From positions 186,001 through 250,000 of the forward strand of contig NZ_CP053382.1 in the NCBI RefSeq assembly GCF_014931605.1: a stretch of DNA of 64,000 nucleotides. Direction: 5' to 3'. The DNA is from Halomonas sp. MCCC 1A13316 (GTDB lineage: Bacteria; Pseudomonadota; Gammaproteobacteria; Pseudomonadales; Halomonadaceae). Made by a program: the position numbers and the translations under genes. This document shows, in pieces, positions 34,452 through 43,641 of the stretch; the first letter of the stretch is position 1; each line of letters opens with the position of its first letter. The notes beneath the pieces were generated by a model. It did not search any database. It was not told the origin of the DNA and saw nothing but the letters and a program-made list of their open reading frames with translations.

Positions 34452-35154
34452 CCTGCTGTTCAAGCCCAAGCAACTCCGCGAGCTGGTTCACGGTGTGCCT
34501 TGGCTGGGCGAACTGAACGACGATGAAGTCACTGAGCTGCTCGAGGATTCCGAACTCAAGTCGCTCAAGACCCGAGAGTGGCTGTTCCGCCAGGATTCCC
34601 CGGCCCACTGGCTCTACATCGTCATCAACGGCGCGGTGCGCCTGGCGCGCGGTGCCGGCGACGGTCGCCTGGCCACCATTCGCTGCGTCGAGCGCGGCGG
34701 CACCCTGGGCGAGCTGAGCATGGTCTCCAGCGCCGGCGTTTATCTCTATTCTGCCGAGGCGCTGCGCCGCACTCACGTGCTGGCAATTCCCGCCAAGCGC
34801 TGCCGCGAGATCATGGACCGTCAGCCGGCCTGCCGCGCCGAGTTCATGAGCCGCCTGGCGCTGGAACTCACCGAGCGCCTCGAGGACCTGGCGCTGCTGA
34901 CCCAGGCCGATGCCATGTCGCGGCTGGTCAGCTACATCCTGCGCCAGCTACCGGCGGGGCGTAGCAAGAGCCCGCGAGTGGTTCGCCTGTCAATTCCCAA
35001 GCGCTGGTTGGCCGCTCAACTGGCCATGACACCGGAAACACTGTCGCGGCTGCTGGCCAAACTGCGCGACGGCGGCGTGATCGGTATCGATCGCCAGCGC
35101 CTGACGGTGCTCGACGAACAGAAGCTACGCGACGCCATGCTGGTCGACGATTGA
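34411..35154 (+). CDS. dnr: Crp/Fnr-family regulator, Dnr-like (no Fe-S cysteines)
   Basis: A 247-residue regulator with a cyclic-nucleotide-like sensor domain (about 20-140), a long dimerisation helix and a C-terminal helix-turn-helix ending in MTPETLSRLLAKL, whose E-x-x-S-R residues recognise FNR-type TTGAT half-sites. It lacks the N-terminal cysteine cluster of FNR, and so resembles Dnr, the heme-dependent NO sensor that activates nir, nor and nos genes. The start overlaps the end of moeA but has its own AGGAAGG ribosome site. Dnr, rather than a Crp homologue, is inferred from sequence type and location. Confidence 0.82.
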   Translation: MNTPICPPDSSTTDLLFKPKQLRELVHGVPWLGELNDDEVTELLEDSELKSLKTREWLFRQDSPAHWLYIVINGAVRLARGAGDGRLATIRCVERGGTLGELSMVSSAGVYLYSAEALRRTHVLAIPAKRCREIMDRQPACRAEFMSRLALELTERLEDLALLTQADAMSRLVSYILRQLPAGRSKSPRVVRLSIPKRWLAAQLAMTPETLSRLLAKLRDGGVIGIDRQRLTVLDEQKLRDAMLVDD

Positions 35155-35197
35155 GCCAATGACACGTCGCTCCGCAAGTCGTACATAGGGAGGCTCC

Positions 35198-35593
35198 ATG
35201 TCCCGAACCGTGAACAAACCGCGTACCCTGCTCTACTCCTGCTCCGGCTGCTCAGACGTGGCGCAGCTGGCCAACAACGTGGCGGTGCGGCTCGATCATG
35301 CGGGCATCGCCGAGATGTCCTGCATCGCCGGCGTAGGCGGCGGCGTGCCGGGGCTGGTTCGCATCGCACGTTCCGGGCGCCCCATCGTCGCCATCGATGG
35401 CTGCCAGATGCACTGCGTCAAGCACTGCCTGGACAAGGCGGGCGTAGTCGCCACCGAACACGTAAAGCTCTACGAGCAGGGCTTTCGCAAACGCCGCGGC
35501 CAGAGCTACGACGACGAAGCCGTCCATGAGGTGGCCGAGCAGGTCGGCGAGCTGATCGCCCGGCTGCCCATGGATGCCGAGGAAAACGCATGA
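35198..35593 (+). CDS. DGC-domain, putative zinc-binding protein
   Basis: A 131-residue cysteine-rich protein of the DGC family, named for its conserved DGC motif (here [14 protein letters not shown], Cys69, Cys73, Cys77); other cysteines are Cys15, Cys18 and Cys42. Four or more of these probably bind zinc or another metal. No activity is known. It is well conserved near nar/moa genes in denitrifiers, and here it sits between dnr and moaA with a four-base overlap to moaA, which hints at a role in molybdenum cofactor supply or NO signalling. Confidence 0.8.
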   Translation: MSRTVNKPRTLLYSCSGCSDVAQLANNVAVRLDHAGIAEMSCIAGVGGGVPGLVRIARSGRPIVAIDGCQMHCVKHCLDKAGVVATEHVKLYEQGFRKRRGQSYDDEAVHEVAEQVGELIARLPMDAEENA

Positions 35594-36576
35594 GCCTGAT
35601 CGACGGCTTCGGCCGCACCGTGCGCTACGTTCGCCTGTCGGTCACCGACCGCTGCGACTTTCGCTGCGTCTACTGCATGGCCGAGGAGATGACCTTCCTG
35701 CCTCGCGCCAGGCTGCTCACGCTGGAGGAAATGGCGACTCTGTCGCGGGCCTTCGTCGAGCTGGGTGTGGAAAAGATCCGCCTGACCGGCGGCGAGCCGC
35801 TGGTGCGCCGCGGCATCGAGGAACTGGTGGCCGAACTCGGCGCGCTGCCGGGGCTGCGCGACTTTGGCATGACCACCAACGGCGCCGGGCTCGCCAAGCA
35901 CGCCCGTGCGCTGTATGAGGGCGGGCTCAGGCGCCTTAACGTCAGCCTCGATTCGCTGGTGCCCGAGCGCTTTCGCGCCCTGACCCGTACCGGCGACCTG
36001 GCCAGTGTCATCGACGGCATTCGCGCCGCTCGCGCCGCCGGGTTCGAGCGCATCAAGCTCAACGCGGTGATCCTCAAGGGGCGCAACGACGATGAGATCC
36101 TCGACCTGGTCGACTTCGCCCGCAAGGAGCGAGTGGACATCAGCTTCATCGAGGAGATGCCACTGGGCCAGAACATCGGCCATGACCGCGCCGAGACCTT
36201 CTGTTCCAGCGACGAAGTACGCGCCATGATCGAAGCGCGCCACGCGCTGCTGCCCACCACCGAGACTACCCTGGGGCCGTCGCGCTACTTTCGCATGCCC
36301 GACAGCGGCTCGCGCATCGGCTTCATCTCGCCGCACAGCCACAATTTCTGCGCCGCCTGCAACCGCGTACGAGTGACCGCCGAGGGCCGCCTGCTGCTGT
36401 GCCTGGGCAACGAACACTCTGTCGACCTGCGCGCCGTGATGCGGCGCCACCCCGGCGACCTCGAACGGCTCAAGGCCGCCATCGTCGCCGCCATGCAGAA
36501 AAAGCCCGAGCGCCACCACTTCACCACCGACGGCGACGTCCAGGTCGTCCGCTTCATGAACATGACCGGGGGCTGA
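35590..36576 (+). CDS. moaA: GTP 3',8-cyclase MoaA
   Basis: A 328-residue radical SAM enzyme that starts molybdopterin synthesis by converting GTP to 3',8-cyclo-dihydro-GTP. The N-terminal cluster motif is CDFRCVYC (Cys22, Cys26, Cys29); the C-terminal cluster is formed by CAAC near residues 256-259 and a further cysteine in LLLCLG. The protein ends in Gly-Gly, the MoaA tail required for activity. It overlaps the DGC gene by four bases and ends the nar/moa transcript; a hairpin follows. Confidence 0.95.
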   Translation: MSLIDGFGRTVRYVRLSVTDRCDFRCVYCMAEEMTFLPRARLLTLEEMATLSRAFVELGVEKIRLTGGEPLVRRGIEELVAELGALPGLRDFGMTTNGAGLAKHARALYEGGLRRLNVSLDSLVPERFRALTRTGDLASVIDGIRAARAAGFERIKLNAVILKGRNDDEILDLVDFARKERVDISFIEEMPLGQNIGHDRAETFCSSDEVRAMIEARHALLPTTETTLGPSRYFRMPDSGSRIGFISPHSHNFCAACNRVRVTAEGRLLLCLGNEHSVDLRAVMRRHPGDLERLKAAIVAAMQKKPERHHFTTDGDVQVVRFMNMTGG

Positions 36577-36615
36577 AAGGCCAGCTCCCCCCTTGGCCGT
36601 CCACCTGCTGCTTCT

Positions 36616-36649
36616 GGCCCGGACAGTCTAATCATGAACTGTTCGGGCC
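36616..36649 (+). terminator. Terminator-like hairpin after moaA
   Basis: Arms GGCCCGGACAGT (36616-36627) and ACTGTTCGGGCC (36638-36649) pair over 12 bases with one G-U and a ten-base loop; TTCC follows. It marks the end of the denitrification island. The remaining 150 bases before the next gene show no clear element. Confidence 0.6.
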
Positions 36650-36798
36650 TTCCTTCGCCCGGCCTTTATGTCATCTCATCAGGCAGCTCTGCCCATGCTG
36701 TCGCGGGCATTACCTTCGCCAATACCTCTATTTGCACTAGTCATTGGTGATGTCGACCCCGGCTGGCCATATTCCTCAATGACGGATGGAGAGCGCGA

Positions 36799-37110
36799 AT
36801 GAAACATTGGCGATTGGTACTGAGAGTGGTGTCTGATTCCGAGGATTCAAAAGACGCCAGTGAATTGAAGCGCAGTGTCACCCTTTTTTTGCGCGTGGTG
36901 GAAACCTATGAGGTGACCTGCCTTGGCATGAGAATTTTCGGCATTGACTTTCTTGCCGAAGATGAAGAATTCAACCATGTCATGAGCATGGTCAAGATCC
37001 TAAAAGAGAGATATCGGTTTTCCATCATGCAGTTCGGCGAACTGCGTGAGGAAAGCGAGACCGGAATGACGATAAGAGTCGGTTCAAAACCTGCGACACA
37101 TGTCGCTTGA
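36799..37110 (+). CDS. Unrecognised 103-residue protein upstream of creatinase
   Basis: I do not recognise this protein. It has no signal peptide or membrane segment; predicted alternation of short strands and two helices (about 22-36 and 58-70) would fit a small alpha/beta fold. A GGAGAG ribosome site precedes the ATG, and it ends 20 bases before the creatinase start, so it is likely the first gene of that transcript. The DNA is less GC-rich than the island to the left. A role in creatine use, for instance regulation or metal delivery, is only a guess. Confidence 0.6.
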   Translation: MKHWRLVLRVVSDSEDSKDASELKRSVTLFLRVVETYEVTCLGMRIFGIDFLAEDEEFNHVMSMVKILKERYRFSIMQFGELREESETGMTIRVGSKPATHVA

Positions 37111-37130
37111 AATACGAAGGAGACAACAAG

Positions 37131-38339
37131 ATGCAACTCCCATCATTGATCGAAATTCCCAACGGCGACAAGGTCGTGCCGACGTTTTCCGATGCCGAGA
37201 TGCAGGCGCGTCTTTCTCGGCTAAGGGAGTACATGGCGGCAAATCAAGTCGATGCCGTGGTGCTCACTTCCTATCACAACATCAACTACTTCAGTGACTT
37301 CGTTTATTGCAAGTTCGGCCGTGATTATGGGTTGATCGTGACCCAGGATCGTTTTACCACCGTAACCGCCAATATCGATGGTGGCCAGCCCTATCGGCGC
37401 AACCGCCTGGGCGACAACATCGTCTACACCGATTGGCAGAAGGACAACTTCTTCAAGGCCGTCAGGCAACTGTGTGAGGGCAAGCAGCGTGTCGGCGTCG
37501 AGTTCGATCATCTGACCCTGCAGAACCAGCAGAAGCTGCTGGCTGCGCTTGGCGAGGTGGAGCTGGTCGACATCGGCGTGCCCACCATGAAGATGCGCAT
37601 GATCAAGTCGGCCGAAGAGATTGCACTGATTCGCCAGGGCGCTCGCATCGCCGACGTGGGTGGTGTGGCCGTGCGTGACGCCATTACTGCTGGGATCCCG
37701 GAGTACGAGGTGGCGCTGGCCGGCCAGCAGGCCATGGTGCGGGAGATTGCCAAGACCTACCCGAACAGCGAACTGATGGATACCTGGGTCTGGTTCCAGT
37801 CGGGGATCAACACCGATGGTGCCCACAACCCGGTGACCAGCCGTCGCGTACGGTCCGGGGATATCCTGAGCCTGAACACCTTCCCGATGATTTCCGGTTA
37901 CTACACGGCCCTCGAGCGCACCCTGTTCTGCGAGCACGCTTCCGACGAGCACCTGCGACTCTGGGAGGCCAACTGCGAGGTTCACCGGCGAGGGCAGGAG
38001 CTGATCAAGCCCGGTGTTCGTTGCTGTGACATCGCCCACGAGCTCAACGCGATATTTGCCAAGCATGACCTGCTCCAGTACCGCACCTTCGGCTATGGCC
38101 ACTCCTTCGGCACTCTGAGCCACTATTATGGCCGGGAGGCGGGCCTGGAACTGCGTGAAGACATCGAGACCGTGCTCGAACCTAACATGGTGGTCTCCAT
38201 GGAACCGATGATCATGGTGCCGGAAGGCCGTGCGGGAGCCGGGGGTTATCGTGAGCACGACATCCTGGTGGTGAACGAGCACGGAGCCGAGAACATCACC
38301 GGGTTTCCATATGGGCCGGAGCACAATATCGTCAGATAA
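37131..38339 (+). CDS. Creatinase (creatine amidinohydrolase)
   Basis: A 402-residue M24 'pita-bread' enzyme that hydrolyses creatine to sarcosine and urea without metal. It closely resembles Pseudomonas creatinase along its length: FTSYHNINYYSD-like segment at the N-terminus, SANIDGGQP-like strand, MRMIKSAEE, TDGAHNPVT and FGYGHSFGTLSHYYGRE. The conserved histidine of the active site lies in the GINTDGAHNPV region. The ATG at 37131 follows GAAGGAG; a TTG eight codons upstream is open but lacks a signal. The enzyme supplies sarcosine for the oxidase encoded at 48-54 kb. Creatinase rather than prolidase is firm from these motifs. Confidence 0.93.
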   Translation: MQLPSLIEIPNGDKVVPTFSDAEMQARLSRLREYMAANQVDAVVLTSYHNINYFSDFVYCKFGRDYGLIVTQDRFTTVTANIDGGQPYRRNRLGDNIVYTDWQKDNFFKAVRQLCEGKQRVGVEFDHLTLQNQQKLLAALGEVELVDIGVPTMKMRMIKSAEEIALIRQGARIADVGGVAVRDAITAGIPEYEVALAGQQAMVREIAKTYPNSELMDTWVWFQSGINTDGAHNPVTSRRVRSGDILSLNTFPMISGYYTALERTLFCEHASDEHLRLWEANCEVHRRGQELIKPGVRCCDIAHELNAIFAKHDLLQYRTFGYGHSFGTLSHYYGREAGLELREDIETVLEPNMVVSMEPMIMVPEGRAGAGGYREHDILVVNEHGAENITGFPYGPEHNIVR

Positions 38340-38352
38340 CCGCAGAGCAAGG

Positions 38353-39249
38353 TTATCGACTCCCTAGCATGGGAGGCGGTGCCAGATTGGCTAACCCGGC
38401 ACGTAGGAAGTCAAGAACGTGCCGGGTTGCCACGCTTAGTTCCCGCTCGCGATAGTAAAGCCCAATGCTAACGGAGCCGAGGCGTGGCAGGCGCTCCATT
38501 TCAGTCGCCTTCGAAAGGTGAGAAGGCACCACAGATGAAGCCATTGCCGTCAGTCCCAGCCCTTCCTCGACCGCCGACATGATCCCCAGCAAGCTGGGGC
38601 TGGTATAGGCAATGCGGTAGGGCGTACCTGCCTGCGTCAGTGAACTCTCCAGCATCGCCCGGTAGATGCAGCCTTGAGGGTAGGTGACCAGCGGAAGAAA
38701 TTCCGAATCGGTCAGGTTGCCATGGCTCATTACCCAGGCTAACTGGTCGATCCTGTAATCACGGATATCCCTATTTTCATCCTTCCTCTCCGGCTCCATG
38801 ACCAGACATACATCATAGAGGTGCTTCTGGTAACGCTGAAATATCACCTTGCTGATGTCACAGTCGACCTCGACAGCTATGTTTGGGTATGTTCTCGCCA
38901 GATTACGCAGGGCTTTTGGCAAGAAGGCAAGCTCGAAATCATTCGGTATGCCAAGTCTGACCCGGCCTGACACGTTCTCTCCGCTGAGCTTGGTTATGGC
39001 CTTGTCATTGATCTCCAGGATCTGCTTGGCTGCCTGATAGAGATACTCTCCATCTTCTGTGAGATCCAAGCTTGTTCCTCGCAGGAAAATCTTGGTATCC
39101 AGCAGTGATTCCAATTTTTTAATTTGCAGGCTTATGGCAGGTTGTGAGCGGCCAAGAAATTCGCCGGCACTAGTAAAACCGCCAAGGTCCCTTATGGTCA
39201 CAAAGGTGCGTAGCAGATCTGTCGGTATGTTCTTCATGCCATGAGCCAT
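38353..39249 (-). CDS. LysR-family transcription regulator
   Basis: A 298-residue LysR regulator: winged helix-turn-helix at about residues 9-70 (TSAGEFLGRSQPAISLQIKKLE) and a periplasmic-binding-like effector domain. It is convergent with creatinase and divergent from the symporter gene, so it probably controls the latter and perhaps creatinase. An inverted repeat GGTATTT/AAATACC (39266-39310) in the divergent gap is a possible target. The start may be at 39249 or at the ATG four codons later; neither has a clear ribosome site. Confidence 0.88.
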   Translation of the reverse strand: MAHGMKNIPTDLLRTFVTIRDLGGFTSAGEFLGRSQPAISLQIKKLESLLDTKIFLRGTSLDLTEDGEYLYQAAKQILEINDKAITKLSGENVSGRVRLGIPNDFELAFLPKALRNLARTYPNIAVEVDCDISKVIFQRYQKHLYDVCLVMEPERKDENRDIRDYRIDQLAWVMSHGNLTDSEFLPLVTYPQGCIYRAMLESSLTQAGTPYRIAYTSPSLLGIMSAVEEGLGLTAMASSVVPSHLSKATEMERLPRLGSVSIGLYYRERELSVATRHVLDFLRAGLANLAPPPMLGSR

Positions 39250-39506
39250 TGCTGTGATTAATGGGGGTATTTGCGTTACAAATTGGCAGCTTTTGAGAGC
39301 CTAAAATACCTTGAGAACATCATGGATGGCAACGCATGGGCAGGGAGCCATTCCTGTCGACCAAGAACAAGAGGTGTATAAATGAATTCCTGGGTATTGA
39401 CCACCTTTCTGATGCTAACCTGCTATATGCTGCTTCATTCAGGCGCCGCCTATCTCCGAAGGGAGCTCAAGCGAAAATCAAGCAATGGCTCAATGAGGAG
39501 ATGACC

Positions 39507-40961
39507 ATGGACGCCTATAAGCTGTTCAATTGGAGCCTGTTATTGCTGACATTCGGTCTGCTGATCTATCTGGGCTATCTCTCCTCACGCTACATGAACA
39601 AGAGCGATGAAGGGGGCTTTCTGGTAGCGGGGCGGTCACTGGGCGCCTTTGTGGCGGCCGGCACCATTGTAGCCACTGGCTTCAGTGGCTGGGGTTTTAT
39701 GGGCTCCCCAGGGGTAACCTACCAGTTCGGTGCCATCGAGGTGCTGGGGAATTTCTTTTTTGCGCCAGCGATGATGATCGCCGTGCTCTACTTCGCCCGC
39801 TTCCTGCAGCAGCGTGCCATCGAGATGGGGAGTAATACTATCCCAGAGTATATTGCCCAGATCCATGGTGGCTGTGCTATGGGGCGGGTTTTGCAAGGTG
39901 TGGCTGCCTTTATTACCATCTTGCTGCTGCTTGTCTTTTTGACCAGCCAGATCAAGGCTGTAGGTCTTCTCGGAGCAAGCTGGCTGGGCATCGAGCTCAA
40001 CCAAAGTGCCTTTTTGATGGTCTCGGTGATCATTATCTATACCATGCTAGGGGGGCTTGCCGCAGTTGCTTGGACCGATACGGTCATGGTCTGCGGTATG
40101 GCCTTGGCTGCGATCATTATTATGGCGCAAATACTTACCTCCGTGGATCTCGGTACTTGGGAGGCATCACTTAATGCCATCGATCCCGAGCTGCTCAATC
40201 CCACGACGGGGGCACATTATGGTGACTCTATCGGTACTGTCTTCTTGGTGCTGCCTTACGCATTCCTATTCGCCGCTGTGCTGCCCTACATGGCGATCCG
40301 ATTCCTGGCGATGAGGCCGGACGTCAAGCTACACAAGGTGGGGCTCTACGTGGCGATTCTCGGCGCGCTGCTGAGCTTGATCCCTATTGTCGGCCTCTAT
40401 GTGCGTATGCACATACCCGACCTCGCCGATCCCGACATGGCAATGCCGATCTACCTCGAGCAGTTCATGCATCCGGCCATCCAGGGGGTCATCACGCTCT
40501 TCATTATCTTCGCCATGAAATCCACGGCAAACTCGCTGCTGCATACCGTGGCTTCGGCGACCTCGCATGATCTTCGGCTGTCTCTGTTTGGTCCTGTCAC
40601 CAGTGAGCGCATGGCGCTGAGGATCAATCGCGCGGCCGTGGTGTTGCTCGGCGTCTTAGCGCTGCTGATGATGCTTTATGCTCCTCCGTTCATGCTTTCC
40701 TGGCTGGGTATCCTGGGTTCCGGCACGCTGCTCGCCAGTATGATTGGACCAGTTTTCATCTCGACGTTCTGGCAAGGCACAGCCTGGGGAGCGCTCACTG
40801 CCATGCTGGTGGGGTTCTTCACCAGTGGCTATATGATGTTATTCGTCGACGTGGGGTGGCTGATCGGGCCGCTGACCGGATGTGCTGTCTCTTCGGCCTG
40901 TTATGTGGGGGTATCGCTGTGCCGCCGGCGTCCTCAACTGAGCAGGCCCTCGCTTCACTGA
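39507..40961 (+). CDS. Sodium:solute symporter (SSS family)
   Basis: A 484-residue member of the SSS family with about thirteen helices. Visible hallmarks are GYLSSRYMNKSDEGGFLVAGRSLG after helix 1, GTIVATGFSGWGFMGSPG in helix 2, TMLGGLAAVAWTDTVM and MKSTANSLLHTVASATSHD. By context it may import creatine, sarcosine or a related methylated amine; the substrate cannot be read from sequence. The frame is open back to 39336, but only the ATG at 39507 has a GAGGAG ribosome site and gives the proper N-terminus. Confidence 0.9.
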   Translation: MDAYKLFNWSLLLLTFGLLIYLGYLSSRYMNKSDEGGFLVAGRSLGAFVAAGTIVATGFSGWGFMGSPGVTYQFGAIEVLGNFFFAPAMMIAVLYFARFLQQRAIEMGSNTIPEYIAQIHGGCAMGRVLQGVAAFITILLLLVFLTSQIKAVGLLGASWLGIELNQSAFLMVSVIIIYTMLGGLAAVAWTDTVMVCGMALAAIIIMAQILTSVDLGTWEASLNAIDPELLNPTTGAHYGDSIGTVFLVLPYAFLFAAVLPYMAIRFLAMRPDVKLHKVGLYVAILGALLSLIPIVGLYVRMHIPDLADPDMAMPIYLEQFMHPAIQGVITLFIIFAMKSTANSLLHTVASATSHDLRLSLFGPVTSERMALRINRAAVVLLGVLALLMMLYAPPFMLSWLGILGSGTLLASMIGPVFISTFWQGTAWGALTAMLVGFFTSGYMMLFVDVGWLIGPLTGCAVSSACYVGVSLCRRRPQLSRPSLH

Positions 40962-41020
40962 ATGGCAGGGAAGGCAGCGAGAACGCGGGCCGAGGCAGCG
41001 ATGCCACGGCCCATTTCATA

Positions 41021-41926
41021 TCAGCCTTCCAGCTCCTTGCTCAAGAGATCACGGAACAGGCGACAGCTGGGAGTACTAAAGGCCTGGTTCCAGGCGGCAA
41101 TGGTCTCAAGGCGCTCATGAGGGCTGGCCAGGGGGACTACGGCTATGTCTTCCCGGCGAAACCGGTTGATGCAGTCGGAATACAGCGAGATGCCCATGTT
41201 GGCCGCCACCAAGCCGAAGATACCGCTGCTGGTCGAGGCTTCCTGAATGATTTGGGGGCGAAAACCGTCCTGCAGGCAGAGCCGGAATACGTAAGCTCGA
41301 AAGGTGCTCCAGCCCTCTTCAGTGCCCAGTATGAACTTCTCGTCTTCTAGCTCGGCGAGCGTCAAGCGTGGCCGGTCGGCCAGCTTGTGCCGTCGAGGCA
41401 GGACCACCATCAGGTTCTCGATGGCCGCGCGGTGGGTCTCGATTCCTGGCAGCTGCACGGGGCCGATCATGAAGCCAATGTCGATACGTTGTTCCAGCAG
41501 TGCCTCGTGCTGGTGATGAGAAGGCATGTAGATGAGCTCTACCGTGATGTCGGGGTAGGTCTCCTTGAAAGTATCGAGAATCCGCGGCAACACGCCATTG
41601 ATCGAGAAGTCATTGTAAGCAATGGTGATATGGCCGATATCACCCTGTGCCGCCCTTTCTGCGAGCTGAATCCCTCGCTCAAGATGGCTTAGCGCGGCCT
41701 GGCACTCGTTCAGGAACAAATGGCCCGAGCGGGACAGTGCCACTTGGCGAGTAGTGCGCTCGAACAGATCGGCGCCGACCCCTTCCTCAAGCCCCTTGAT
41801 CAGTCGGCTCAGTGCCGGTTGGGTCATGTGCAGCGACTCTGCAGCTTTCTTGAAGTGTAAGCTCTCAGCCACTGCCATGAAGGCGCGGAGATGGCGCAGG
41901 TCAAAGCGCGTAATATTGTTGTTCAT
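41021..41926 (-). CDS. LysR-family transcription regulator (TRAP-divergent)
   Basis: A 301-residue LysR protein, with helix-turn-helix near residues 9-66 (HFKKAAESLHMTQPALSRLIKGLEE) and a typical effector-binding domain. It lies tail-to-tail with the symporter and head-to-head with the TRAP transporter genes, so it probably regulates that transporter. It belongs to the BenM/CatM-like branch by its N-terminal LRHLRAFMAVAE. Effector unknown; creatine or a breakdown product is plausible. Confidence 0.9.
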   Translation of the reverse strand: MNNNITRFDLRHLRAFMAVAESLHFKKAAESLHMTQPALSRLIKGLEEGVGADLFERTTRQVALSRSGHLFLNECQAALSHLERGIQLAERAAQGDIGHITIAYNDFSINGVLPRILDTFKETYPDITVELIYMPSHHQHEALLEQRIDIGFMIGPVQLPGIETHRAAIENLMVVLPRRHKLADRPRLTLAELEDEKFILGTEEGWSTFRAYVFRLCLQDGFRPQIIQEASTSSGIFGLVAANMGISLYSDCINRFRREDIAVVPLASPHERLETIAAWNQAFSTPSCRLFRDLLSKELEG

Positions 41927-42051
41927 GCTGGCATCAATCTAGAAAAAGAATGAATTAGACGGTATGAGTTGTGAGGCATAGGCTGAATATTGTCAAGCAG
42001 AGCCTGTCGGCTTGCCGGCAGCCCACAACAAGTCCAAACGGGAAAAGTCCG

Positions 42052-43080
42052 ATGCGCAAGACACTCTCACGAACGCTGATGATCGGTGCTACCAGCTTGG
42101 TCGCTACGTTTGTCGCCACCTCGCTCTCGGCTGCCGAGAGAACTCTTAAGTTCCACAACGGCTATGCCGAGTCGCGTCCGGAGGCGGGCTTCGTTGACGA
42201 ATTTGCAGCGCTTGTCGATGTGAAGTCGGGTGGCGAGCTCAAGATTGACGTATACCATGCCGGCTCCCTGGGTCTGAAGGAGCCGGACATGCTGCGTACG
42301 TTGCAGCGCGGCTTGGTAGACATGGCCCTTCTCTATGGCGAGTATTACACACGAGACGCGCCGGAGCTCTCCGCGGTATACGCCCAAGGTGCCATTAAGG
42401 AAGCCGAGGAGCACTTGGAGCTCCTGCCAACCGTGCGCGAGATCTACGTCAGGGAATATGGCGATTGGGGCATCAAGACTATCGGTGGTGTTGTTTCGCC
42501 GGTGTTCGATGTCGGTGTGCACTGCAAGGAGCCCGCCAATTCCTTGGAAGAAATCAAGGACCGCAAGCTCCGCGTCTGGTCATCACATCTGGTGGATACG
42601 TTCACTCGGCTAGGCATTTCAGCTGAAGTTATTCCTCAGAATGATATGTATATGGCACTTCAGACCGGCGTTGTGGATTGCGCCTATTACCTGTCCACAG
42701 TCGCTGAGACGGTCTCCCTGAATGAGGTTACTGATTATGAGGCGTACCTGCACCCTTGGGCCGCGGTACCGGCTATGTTCGGTGTCAGCCAGCGCACTTG
42801 GGAGTCGCTGAGTGAAGACCATCGCAACATTCTCGAGGAGGCCGGCGAGGAAATCTGGGAGAAGACCCGCGAGATGTCAGTAGATCAGCAGCGTGAGGCT
42901 GAAGCCCGTGAGAACCGGGAGTCACTTGGCGTGACTATTCTCGAACCCTTCTCCGAAGAGGACGTGGTGCGCTTCCAGGAAGCCGCATTCGAAGCTTGGG
43001 AGAAGCTCGCTAGTCGGGCAGGGGAGGATGGCCTGGCCATCTTCGAAGAGGTCACTGGCCGAATTCGTGAGATCAATTAA
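42052..43080 (+). CDS. TRAP transporter substrate-binding protein (DctP family)
   Basis: A 342-residue periplasmic solute receptor. A signal peptide covers about residues 1-27 (MIGATSLVATFVATSLSAAE), then the DctP domain with LKFHNGYAESRP at the start and the conserved arginine region RKLRVWSSHLVDTF near 175, where TRAP receptors bind a carboxylate. The frame is open to 41971, but the ATG at 42052 gives a proper signal peptide. With the two membrane subunits downstream it forms a complete TRAP system, probably for an organic acid or a zwitterion such as creatine. Confidence 0.93.
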   Translation: MRKTLSRTLMIGATSLVATFVATSLSAAERTLKFHNGYAESRPEAGFVDEFAALVDVKSGGELKIDVYHAGSLGLKEPDMLRTLQRGLVDMALLYGEYYTRDAPELSAVYAQGAIKEAEEHLELLPTVREIYVREYGDWGIKTIGGVVSPVFDVGVHCKEPANSLEEIKDRKLRVWSSHLVDTFTRLGISAEVIPQNDMYMALQTGVVDCAYYLSTVAETVSLNEVTDYEAYLHPWAAVPAMFGVSQRTWESLSEDHRNILEEAGEEIWEKTREMSVDQQREAEARENRESLGVTILEPFSEEDVVRFQEAAFEAWEKLASRAGEDGLAIFEEVTGRIREIN

Positions 43081-43122
43081 ATAAGCCCGCGGGGCCGTCA
43101 TTTCGGCCCCAAACTGGAGGCC

Positions 43123-43641
43123 ATGGCGATGAAGATTATCGACAAGGCGATCGACAGAGTGGTATACGGTATGTTCCTCTGCGGTGTGATCGTCGGTATC
43201 CTGATGACGCTGACTGTCTTCGTCAGTACCTTGATGCGCTACCTGTTTAATACTCCGCTGCACTTCTCCAACGAACTGGCAGGCCTGCTTTTCCTTTCGA
43301 TCACCTTCTTGACCATTCCTCACGTACTCAACATCGACCGTCATATCGGTATTGACCTGGTCGTTAAGCAGCTGCCGGTGCGCTTCCAAGGCTTCACTGG
43401 CCAGCTGGCGGGTCTGGTATTGCTCGTCTTTGCAGTAATATTTGTCTACCAGTCATGGGACTTCATGGTTTTTTCTCGTGCCATTGACGCACGTTCCGAT
43501 ATCAGTGGGCTGTTGCTGTGGCCTTGGATGCTGGTGATGCCACTCAGTTTCACTATGTGCTGCATCATTACGCTAAAAAAAACACTGGTACGCTTTTTCG
43601 CTCGTGACCGTAAACCTTTTTATAAGGAGGCTTCCTCATGA
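43123..43641 (+). CDS. TRAP transporter small membrane subunit (DctQ family)
   Basis: A 172-residue membrane protein with four helices, of the DctQ family. It shows the LMRYLFNTPLHFSNELAGLLF segment between helices 1 and 2 and the N-R-H-I-D-type HIGIDLVVKQLP loop after helix 2. It pairs with the large subunit, whose start overlaps its end by four bases. Many codons ending in A or T are seen here compared with the flanking operons. Confidence 0.92.
   Translation: MAMKIIDKAIDRVVYGMFLCGVIVGILMTLTVFVSTLMRYLFNTPLHFSNELAGLLFLSITFLTIPHVLNIDRHIGIDLVVKQLPVRFQGFTGQLAGLVLLVFAVIFVYQSWDFMVFSRAIDARSDISGLLLWPWMLVMPLSFTMCCIITLKKTLVRFFARDRKPFYKEASS

Noticed and set aside
39336..39506. N-terminal extension of the sodium:solute symporter to 39336
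   Set aside because: The extra 57 codons are unlike any symporter start and lack a ribosome site, while the ATG at 39507 has GAGGAG at good spacing.
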